From: Rubrobacter calidifluminis
GTDB lineage: Bacteria; Actinomycetota; Rubrobacteria; Rubrobacterales; Rubrobacteraceae
Direction: 5' to 3'
Length of the DNA stretch: 64,000 nt
Assembly (NCBI RefSeq): GCF_028617075.1
Contig: NZ_JAQKGV010000006.1
Location: forward strand, 1-64,000
Under the pieces are notes generated by a model. That model ran no database searches and was not told the DNA's origin. It worked only from the letters and a program-made list of their open reading frames with translations. Position numbers and translations under genes: made by a program. Of the stretch, positions 56,262-64,000 are shown piece by piece (position 1 is the stretch's first letter; each line of letters starts with the position of its first letter).

Positions 56262-57152
56262 GACGGTCCCGAGCAGCGGCGAGAGGATCCAGTTCAGGGC
56301 GATGTTGCGCAGCGCGCCGCGGTTGAGCTTGCTGCGGTCGGTCGCGAGCCCCACCCCGGCGAGCCCGCCGACGACGCTCTGGTTGATCGAGGCGTTGTAC
56401 CCGAAGGCGTTCAGCGTCGAGATCGCCGCGGCCTTGGCGAACTGGGCCGTCGCGGCGAGCGGCACGTCCAGCGGCAGGATCTCGTGCCCGATACGCTCCA
56501 GGAGCCTTCTGCCCCAGCTCACCACCCCCAAAGCCATGAAGACCCCGCCCCAGAGCGCCGCGACCCTGGGGGAGAAGATCCCGGCGTCGGCGAGCGAGGC
56601 GGCGGCGTTGCTCACGTCGTTCGAACCCATCGTGAACGAGCTGTAGAGCGCGGTCACGACGAGGAACGCCGCGAGCGCCCCCCGGCCCCGCCGGGCGATG
56701 CCGAGCCCCGCGCGCGCCAGGACGAACCCCAGGACGAGCGACAGCACCGGTCCCGCGGCCCAACCCAGGACCACGAGCCCGAAGAGCCCCCCGCGCACCG
56801 GAAGGCCCGCGGCGAGCGCCGCCCCGAGGAGCGAGAACGCGTAGATCTGGATCGTCGAGACCGGGAGCCTGTAGTAGGTGGAGGCTATGGTCACCAGCGA
56901 GGCGGCTATCTGCGAGGCCGCGACGTCCTCCGCCGGGGCGCTCTCGATGAGGTCCGCGTAGGTCCCGATGACGTTGAGCCCGGCGGCCGTCGCCCCGATG
57001 ACGACGCAGACCGCCGCGAGCCCGAGCGCCCGCCGGAGCGTGAGCACCCCCGCGCCGTAGGCCGTACCCATCACCGAGCCGGTGTAGTGGCTGCCCATGC
57101 TCCACGCGAACAGCGCGCTCGCGGCCAAAAGCAGGACTTCCAGCAGGCTCAT
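56220..57152 (-). CDS. PiT-family anion transporter with altered first signature
   Basis: 310 residues, about nine membrane helices. The second PiT signature is intact-looking ([19 protein letters not shown]; Asn178, Asp179, Asn182), as is [20 protein letters not shown]. The first signature, normally NGANDVANAFGT, reads [20 protein letters not shown] with the Asn-Asp pair gone. Phosphate is the family default; the change could alter ion coupling or substrate (sulfate permeases are known in this family). ATG is 7 nt after TATACT, probably leaderless. Confidence 0.8.
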   Translation of the reverse strand: MSLLEVLLLAASALFAWSMGSHYTGSVMGTAYGAGVLTLRRALGLAAVCVVIGATAAGLNVIGTYADLIESAPAEDVAASQIAASLVTIASTYYRLPVSTIQIYAFSLLGAALAAGLPVRGGLFGLVVLGWAAGPVLSLVLGFVLARAGLGIARRGRGALAAFLVVTALYSSFTMGSNDVSNAAASLADAGIFSPRVAALWGGVFMALGVVSWGRRLLERIGHEILPLDVPLAATAQFAKAAAISTLNAFGYNASINQSVVGGLAGVGLATDRSKLNRGALRNIALNWILSPLLGTVSAAVLDLLLHALL

Positions 57153-57159
57153 GCGAGCA

Positions 57160-57165
57160 AGTATA
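57160..57165 (-). promoter_or_regulatory. -10 element of the PiT-like gene (leaderless)
   Basis: TATACT on the minus strand followed by 7 nt and the ATG at 57152. On the plus strand TATAGT (57183-57188) lies in the same gap and may serve the mutase gene. Confidence 0.6.
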
Positions 57166-57244
57166 CAAAGTGGTGTGGGATGGTATAGTCATGCTTGACC
57201 GCCCGTACAGAGGGAAGAGGGAAGCGACCTGCAGGAGGAGCGCC

Positions 57245-58890
<1,646 letters not shown>

Positions 58891-58894
<4 letters not shown>

Positions 58895-59769
58895 GGTATC
58901 CCGGCGTTGTCTATGAGGTGGGTCCGGCCGACCCGGGCGGCGATGATCGCCCGGGCCGGCCTCTCTCCGAGCCTCTCGAGCCTCTCCAGGCTCTCCGCGT
59001 CGACCACCGCGGCGTACTGCAGCCCGACGAGCGGCTCTCTGCCACAGACCTCCAGCATCGCCGCCTCCAGCTTCTTCGCCGAGCGCTCGCCCTCCCGCGC
59101 CAGCTCGGCGCACCGTCCGAGCGCCCTGGAGAGGGAGAGCGCCGCCTCCCTCTCTTCGGGGGAGAGGTAGACGTTGCGGCTGCTCATCGCGAGACCATCC
59201 TCCTCGCGCACCGTCGGGCAGCCCACCACCTCCACCCCGAGCTGAAGTTCCCGCGCCATCCTGCGCACGATGACGAGCTGCTGGTAGTCCTTCTCCCCGA
59301 AGTACGCCCGGTGCGGCCTCACCGCGGCGAAGAGCATCGTGACGATCGTGGCGACGCCCCGGAAGTGCCCCGGCCTCACCTCCCCCTCCCACATCTGACC
59401 GAGCCTGCCCGGATCCACCGAGGCACGCCCTCCGGAGGAGAGGTCGGGGTCCTCCTCCCCGTACATCGCCTCGATGGTCGGGGAGAAGACGGCGTCCGCG
59501 CCCTCGCGGGCGAGCAGGGCCCGGTCGCGCTCGAGGTCGCGGGGGTAGGTCTCGAAGTCCTCCCCCCGTCCGAATTGGGTTGGGTTGACGAAGACCGAGA
59601 CCACGACCCTCTCACACTCTGAACGGGCCCGGCGGACGAGCGAGAGGTGTCCCTCGTGCAGCGCGCCCATCGTGGGGACGAGCCCCACGGTCTGCCCGGA
59701 GGCGCGCCAGCGCTCCGAGAGGTCGCGCATCTCCTCCGGGGTCGAGGCCGTCTCTAGCCCTGCTCCCAC
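58891..59769 (-). CDS. panC: Pantothenate synthetase
   Basis: 292 residues. ATP-dependent joining of pantoate and beta-alanine. [20 protein letters not shown] (HxGH), [36 protein letters not shown], and [15 protein letters not shown] (KMSKS-like) are all present. GTG start overlaps the panB end by 16 nt. Last of the pan operon. Confidence 0.95.
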
Positions 59770-60602
59770 CGGCGGCGCTCCTCCTCGTCGAGGTTCCAGC
59801 CGTGCTCCGGCGCGGGGAACGCGCCGGAGCGGACCTCCGCGACGAACTCTCCGGTGGCCCGCTGGAGAACCTCCCGTACTTCGGCGTAGCGCCGGACGAA
59901 GCGCAGCGGCGGTCCAGCAGAGAGGCCGACGAGATCGTGCCAGACGAGCACCTGCGCGTCGCAGGCCGCCCCGGCCCCGATGCCGATCGTGGAGATGGAG
60001 AGCTCTTCGGTGATCCGCCGGGCGACCTCGGAGGGGACCGCCTCCAGAACCACCGCACAGCAGCCGGCTTCCTCGACGGCTCTGGCGTCCTCCAGCAACC
60101 TCCGGGCCGCCTCCGCGCTTTTGCCCTGCACGACGCTCCCGAAGCTGAGCGAGGACTGAGGGGTGAACCCGAGGTGCCCGACGACGGGGACGCCCATCCC
60201 GACGAGCGCCCGGATGCCTTCCAGGGCGGCCCGGTCGGCACCCTCGAGCTTTACCGCCTGCGCTCCGGCCCGCACGAGGGCGGCGCCGTTCTCGGTTGCG
60301 CTCTCCAGCGTGGCGTAGCTCCCGAAGGGAAGGTCTGCGACCACCGGGACGTCCGGGCGCGGCGAGCTCGCTACCCCGCGGACCACCGCCCCGGTGTGCC
60401 GCAACATATCCTGCATCGTGACCGGGATGGTGCTCTCGTAGCCGAGGATGACGTTGCCTAAAGAATCCCCGACCAGGATCATGTCCACCCCCGCCTCGCA
60501 GCAGAGAGCCGCGGTCGGGGCGTCGTAGATCGAGACCATGGCGAGGCGCCGGCCTTCGGCGCGGGCGTCGGCGAGCAGACGGGGGAGGGATCTCCCGGGC
60601 AA
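59754..60602 (-). CDS. panB: 3-methyl-2-oxobutanoate hydroxymethyltransferase
   Basis: 282 residues. First pantoate step from ketoisovalerate. MVSIYDAPTAALCCEAGVDM, LVGDSLGNVILGYESTIPVT, VVADLPFGSYATLESA, VKLEGADRAALEGIRAL, GHLGFTPQSSLSFG, and TIGIGAGAACDAQVLVWHD. TTG start with GAGGAG upstream. Confidence 0.95.
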   Translation of the reverse strand: MPGRSLPRLLADARAEGRRLAMVSIYDAPTAALCCEAGVDMILVGDSLGNVILGYESTIPVTMQDMLRHTGAVVRGVASSPRPDVPVVADLPFGSYATLESATENGAALVRAGAQAVKLEGADRAALEGIRALVGMGVPVVGHLGFTPQSSLSFGSVVQGKSAEAARRLLEDARAVEEAGCCAVVLEAVPSEVARRITEELSISTIGIGAGAACDAQVLVWHDLVGLSAGPPLRFVRRYAEVREVLQRATGEFVAEVRSGAFPAPEHGWNLDEEERRRWEQG

Positions 60603-60724
60603 GCTCAGCTCCTCGGCTCGACGTCGTCTACTGGTGCCACGCGCGGTATGTTAGCAGATGATTCCCTCCGCAGGGTTGCTCGGTTAGAATGTCCTGCCGT
60701 CATGGGCATTGCTGGAGCGGACGG

Positions 60725-61393
60725 ATGAGCGGGGTCGAGGAGGCACCCCTGGCGCTCGTGGTGCGTACCCCGGACGAGCCGGGAATACTGCACGCGCTCA
60801 CCAGCGTCATACTCGACCACCGGGCGAACATCACCTACATAGACATCTCCGAGCGGCGGGGAGGGGAGTCGAGGATCTACCTCGAGCTGGAGGACGTACC
60901 CTCCCCGGAGGTGCTCGTGGCGGACATCGAGGGGCTGCCGGTAGTCCGGGAGGTCGAGCGGGCCCCTTCGTTCGCCAAGGTCTACGGCAAGAGGATCATC
61001 GTCGTCGGCGGCGGGGCGCAGGTGGGGCAGGTCGTCGTCGGGGCGGTCGCGGAGGCCGACCGGCACAACATCCGGGGCGAGAAGATCTCGGTGGACACCA
61101 TCCCGCTCGTGGGGGAGGAGAACCTGGCGGCCGCGGTGCGCGCGGTGGCGCGCCTTCCGCGGGCGGTGGCGCTGGTTCTGGCCGGGGCGCTCATGGGCGG
61201 GGACGTGGCGCGGGCGGTCTACGAGATAAGGGAGCGGGGCATCATCGTGCTCTCGCTGAACATGGCCGGCAGCGTTCCGGAGGCGGCGGACCTCGTCGTG
61301 AGCGACCCGGTGCAGTGCGGCGTGATGGCGGTGATGGCCGTAGCCTCCTCGGCCCGCTTCGACATAGACAGACAGCGGGGCCGCCGCTACTGA
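60725..61393 (+). CDS. ACT-domain protein (DUF5612-like)
   Basis: 222 residues. N-terminal ACT domain: LALVVRTPDEPGILHALTSV, ANITYIDISERRGGESRIYL; C-terminal ~140 residues with a Rossmann-like RIIVVGGGAQVGQVVVGAVA and VALVLAGALMGGDVARAVYE, VLSLNMAGSVPEAADLVVSDP. From memory, this layout is DUF5612, best known in methanogens. ACT domains sense amino acids, so a regulatory role is plausible. GGAG 7 nt upstream of ATG; divergent from panBC. Confidence 0.7.
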   Translation: MSGVEEAPLALVVRTPDEPGILHALTSVILDHRANITYIDISERRGGESRIYLELEDVPSPEVLVADIEGLPVVREVERAPSFAKVYGKRIIVVGGGAQVGQVVVGAVAEADRHNIRGEKISVDTIPLVGEENLAAAVRAVARLPRAVALVLAGALMGGDVARAVYEIRERGIIVLSLNMAGSVPEAADLVVSDPVQCGVMAVMAVASSARFDIDRQRGRRY

Positions 61394-61397
61394 GCTC

Positions 61398-62153
61398 TCA
61401 GGGGAGCCGGCCGGCGGGCACCCCTCCCTGCACGGCCCAGTAATAGATTATGTAGGCCCCGGCGAGCACGAGCAGCGCGGCCGAGGCGAACCGGACGTAG
61501 GGCAGCGCCCCGCGCACCCACTTCACGATCCCCTGCTTGAAGAGAGCCAGAGCCAGGGTGAGCCCGACGAGCACCACCGCCATCCCGAGGGCGAAGTCCA
61601 GGAAGCGCCCGATGCCGGTGAGCGTCCCGCCCGAGGCGAGGCTGCTCCCGACGAGGACGAGGAAGAGCGGGAGGGCGCAGCTCATCGAGGCGAGACCGTA
61701 GGCCACCCCGAAGAGGAAGAACCCCCTCACGCTGACCTCCTTCGCCGGGCTCGGGGCGAGCCGCTCGAAGGTCCCGACGTAGAGGCTGCGCCCGGCGAGC
61801 ATCCACAGCCCGACCAGCACGAGCGCCACCCCGATCGCGACCCCGACGGCGGGCATCGCCGAGAGCACCGCGGCGCCGCCGGCGGAGATCACGGCCCCTA
61901 TCGCGGTGAACAGGAGCACGAACCCTGAAGAGGCGACCGCACCGACCACAAGCGCCCGCCCCAGCCGCGAGGGCAGGGACCGCCCGTCGAGATCCTCTCC
62001 CGAGCCGAGGTAGAGCGAGAGGTAGGCGGGGAGCATCGCGAACCCGCAGGGGGTCACGGCGGCGACCATCCCGGCGGCGAAGGCGAGACCGAACGGCAGG
62101 GCGCCGCCGATCCCCGAGAACCAGTTGGCCACAAGCGACTGCAGCCCGCTCAC
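61398..62153 (-). CDS. ccdA: CcdA-like thiol-disulfide membrane transporter
   Basis: 251 residues, six membrane helices. The redox Cys pair is Cys36 (AAVTPCGFAMLPAYLS) and Cys159 (LASMSCALPLFLVLVG), moving reducing power from cytoplasmic thioredoxin to the outside. Coupled to the TlpA-like gene by ATGA and likely reduces it. Last gene of the mercury-type operon. Confidence 0.88.
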   Translation of the reverse strand: MSGLQSLVANWFSGIGGALPFGLAFAAGMVAAVTPCGFAMLPAYLSLYLGSGEDLDGRSLPSRLGRALVVGAVASSGFVLLFTAIGAVISAGGAAVLSAMPAVGVAIGVALVLVGLWMLAGRSLYVGTFERLAPSPAKEVSVRGFFLFGVAYGLASMSCALPLFLVLVGSSLASGGTLTGIGRFLDFALGMAVVLVGLTLALALFKQGIVKWVRGALPYVRFASAALLVLAGAYIIYYWAVQGGVPAGRLP

Positions 62154-62713
62154 AGACCCTCCTTCTCGAGCACCTGCTCCAGCTTGCTCTTCGGGGTGGG
62201 GGCGGCGTCGCGGTAGACGATCTTACCCTTGCGGTCGATGATGATCGTGGTGTCGAGGGAGCTCACCCCGAGCCGGTGGGCGACCTTACCGCTCCTGTCC
62301 ACCGCCCAGGGCAGCGGCCTTATGTTCCCGGCCCGGCGGAAGGCGGCTATAGTCTTCGCGTCGTCCCTGGGGTCGACCGAGATGATGAGGAGGTCGAGTC
62401 CCTTCTTGTGGTAGCGGGGGTAGAGTTCGGACCAGGCCTTGCTCTCGGGGATGCACGAACCGCACCAGCCGGCCATGAAGTACAGCGCGACGACCCTGCC
62501 CTGCTCCTTCGAGAGTTCGAAGGTCTTGCCGTCCAGGGTCTTTATGCTGAAGTTCGGGGCCTGCCTGCCGGGGGCGGCTTGCGCGGCAGCCGATGCCGGG
62601 GGGGCGCTCCGCGGGGCCGGGGCGCCGCCGCTCGCCTGCGCGCCGCAGCCTGCGAGCGTGAGCACGAGGAGCACCAGCCCGGCTGCAAGGAGGGTGCTGC
62701 GTCCCATTCTCAC
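62150..62713 (-). CDS. TlpA/ResA-like thioredoxin lipoprotein
   Basis: 187 residues. Lipoprotein signal (LLAAGLVLLVLTLAGC, Cys23), Ala/Pro linker, then a TlpA-type thioredoxin fold with active site FMAGWCGSCIPESKA (Cys84, Cys87), the conserved LLIISVDPRDDAKT strand and cis-Pro region LDTTIIIDRKGKI. Extracytoplasmic; partner of CcdA next door. Coupled to the MerE-like gene (4-nt overlap). Confidence 0.9.
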   Translation of the reverse strand: MRMGRSTLLAAGLVLLVLTLAGCGAQASGGAPAPRSAPPASAAAQAAPGRQAPNFSIKTLDGKTFELSKEQGRVVALYFMAGWCGSCIPESKAWSELYPRYHKKGLDLLIISVDPRDDAKTIAAFRRAGNIRPLPWAVDRSGKVAHRLGVSSLDTTIIIDRKGKIVYRDAAPTPKSKLEQVLEKEGL

Positions 62714-63033
62714 CGCTTCCCGCTCTCCTTAGCGGCGAGGGCGGGATCCTCCCGGCCGTTTATCGGTTGTGCCGGTCGCCGGACCGGACGGCGGCACGCT
62801 TCCGTACGCCCCTGCTCCTTCTTGCGTCCCGCGAGGTAGAGGCCCACGGCGAGCGCGGCGACGAAGTACGCGCTCGCCCCGGCGACGACGAGTCCCGTAT
62901 GGGCCGCGAGCGCCGCTCCCAGCGCGGTGCCGCCGAGCAGCCCGATCAGGATCGGGAGGGTGATGGCCAGGTGGCAGGGGCAGACGACGATCGCGCTCGC
63001 CGCCAGCACGTAGCCCACGATCTTCCGCTTCAT
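62710..63033 (-). CDS. MerE-like mercury transport protein
   Basis: 107 residues. First membrane helix carries the mercury-type CPCH (AIVVCPCHLAITLPILIGLL, Cys18, Cys20) characteristic of MerE; second helix LVVAGASAYFVAALAVGLYLAG; hydrophilic C-terminal tail longer than in MerE (about 78 residues). Would move Hg(II) or methylmercury across the membrane. ATGA overlap with the regulator. Confidence 0.75.
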   Translation of the reverse strand: MKRKIVGYVLAASAIVVCPCHLAITLPILIGLLGGTALGAALAAHTGLVVAGASAYFVAALAVGLYLAGRKKEQGRTEACRRPVRRPAQPINGREDPALAAKESGKR

Positions 63034-63434
63034 CGGCCCCGCTCCCCGGTCCAGGTGCACTCGCCGGTGATCTCGCACGCCTCGACGTGCTCGCGGTTGT
63101 CCGCGAGAAGCTCCTCGCTGAGCCTGAGGATCTCGAGCACCCGCTCGTCGGATATCGCGTAGTAGGCCCGCCTCCCCTCGCGCCGCGCCCGCACGTAGCC
63201 GCACCACGAAAGGCACTGCAGGTGTACCGAGACCCGCGGCTGGGTCGCCCCGACGGCCTCGACGATCTCCGAGACGCTCGCCTCGCCGCGGCGTGCCAGG
63301 TACGCGAGAATCGACATCCTCGTCGGGTCGGCGAAGCCGTCGAAGAGCTTGGCTGCGACCTTCATGTCCGGGCTCTCCTTCCCGATTCTGGCCCCCGCGA
63401 GCGGCGGGCTCTCCTCTATTCTCTCTTCCGGCAC
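63030..63434 (-). CDS. ArsR/CmtR-like metalloregulator
   Basis: 134 residues from GTG 63434 with GGAGGTGGAG upstream. ArsR winged helix: FADPTRMSILAYLARRGEAS, ATQPRVSVHLQCLSWCGYVR, REGRRAYYAISDER. Cys74 and Cys78 sit in the recognition-helix pair (CLSWC) as in CmtR; Cys120 and Cys126 (VEACEITGECTW) near the C-terminus complete a likely soft-metal site. Actinobacterial mercury operons are known to use ArsR-type repressors. The regulated promoter probably lies beyond the right edge, upstream of merB. Confidence 0.85.
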   Translation of the reverse strand: MPEERIEESPPLAGARIGKESPDMKVAAKLFDGFADPTRMSILAYLARRGEASVSEIVEAVGATQPRVSVHLQCLSWCGYVRARREGRRAYYAISDERVLEILRLSEELLADNREHVEACEITGECTWTGERGR

Positions 63435-63453
63435 TTCGTCTCCACCTCCTCTT

Positions 63454-63999
63454 CTAGCAGCACGCCCCCTCGCCGGACCAGTCCCGGGCGAGGGCGAACG
63501 CATCCTCCAGCGTCAGGGCGAGCGTGATCGCCTCGGGCTCCTTCTCCTTCGCCCACCGTTCATAATCCTCGAGCGAGCGGAAGGCGTTCAGGTACGGGCA
63601 GAGCACCTCCTGGACCGGCCCGGCTCCTCTCCTCGCCACGCCGAAGGAGACGACCGCGCTTTCGGGGTTCGCCTCGACGCCGTCCCCGGTGACGAACGCG
63701 GTGACCTCACCGCCCGCCGGGCTCTGCGAGCGGACCTCGACCGGCTCGCCGCGCAGCGCGAACGGGAGCATCAGCGCGTCCATGAAGCAGTGGGTGTGGA
63801 GGGTCTCGCCGGGCAGGCGCGTCTCGTGGCGGGTCTTCTCCTGCGAGACGAGATCCTCCACCCGCGGGACCGCAAGCTCGCGGGCGAAGGCGCCGCTCAG
63901 GTCGCCGGGCGTCTCGAGCTCCGCGAGATGCGGGAGCCCGAAGACCTCCCGCAACCGCTCCCGCATCTCCTCCGGCAGCCTTGTATCTTCGTAGCCCAT
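63454..63999 (-). CDS. merB: MerB-like organomercurial lyase
   Basis: 181 residues. The MerB catalytic set is present: Cys71 and Asp74 ([14 protein letters not shown]) and Cys134 ([20 protein letters not shown]). The 63-residue spacing between the two Cys equals that of MerB Cys96 and Cys159. Would cleave C-Hg bonds releasing Hg(II). It is about 30 residues shorter at the N-terminus than the common MerB and ends in an unusual Cys-Cys tail (EGACC). Start ATG at the last bases of the window; a leader or earlier start cannot be excluded. Confidence 0.82.
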   Translation of the reverse strand: MGYEDTRLPEEMRERLREVFGLPHLAELETPGDLSGAFARELAVPRVEDLVSQEKTRHETRLPGETLHTHCFMDALMLPFALRGEPVEVRSQSPAGGEVTAFVTGDGVEANPESAVVSFGVARRGAGPVQEVLCPYLNAFRSLEDYERWAKEKEPEAITLALTLEDAFALARDWSGEGACC

Positions 64000-64000
64000 C

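Overview
The window is high-GC bacterial chromosome with short intergenic gaps. It looks like an actinobacterium, and the gene set would fit a Rubrobacter-type organism (my judgement; no search was run). Several host genes have a TANNNT hexamer exactly 7 nt before a GTG/ATG start, the layout of leaderless transcripts.

Chromosome, left part (1-17.7 kb): end of a HesB/IscA-like gene, ligA, a lipoprotein, a membrane protein with a degenerate GGDEF domain, a pspA operon (PspA, membrane-hairpin coiled-coil protein, acidic coiled-coil protein, J-domain protein), a methyltransferase, a sortase divergent from a Xer-like recombinase that has lost most of its catalytic residues, glutamate synthase gltBD, a second methyltransferase, lemA-htpX and tRNA-Gln(CTG).

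Prophage (about 17.67-50.40 kb): a complete-looking siphovirus-type prophage sits in the 3' half of tRNA-Gln, bounded by a 52-bp direct repeat. Xis lies at the left end and the integrase at the right end; paired 10-bp repeats next to both att cores look like integrase arm sites. Two regulatory gaps carry the same 17-bp operator architecture (TGCGTA-N5-TACGCA). A tightly overlapping early operon encodes a SWIM protein, many tiny zinc-ribbon proteins, a replication initiator, a DnaC-like loader, a VRR-NUC nuclease and a possible late regulator. A strong promoter followed at once by a terminator separates early from late genes, like the lambda pR'-tR' region. Late genes run terminase, portal, head, tail tube, tape measure, tail and fibre proteins, then a papain-like cysteine protease, an amidase with SPOR domain and a holin. 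Cargo genes include a membrane-anchored Mrr-like nuclease, a secreted SNase lipoprotein and an LPXTG-anchored Excalibur protein that the host sortase could attach.

Chromosome, right part (50.4-64 kb): HigA-like antitoxin with a toxin remnant, metallo-beta-lactamase-fold hydrolase plus methyltransferase, MDR oxidoreductase, PA0069-type radical SAM protein, a short cas6-like remnant, acyl-CoA dehydrogenase, an unusual PiT-family transporter, an acyl-CoA (methylmalonyl-CoA type) mutase large subunit, panB-panC, an ACT-domain protein, and a minus-strand mercury-type operon (MerB-like lyase, ArsR/CmtR-like regulator, MerE-like protein, TlpA-like lipoprotein, CcdA).
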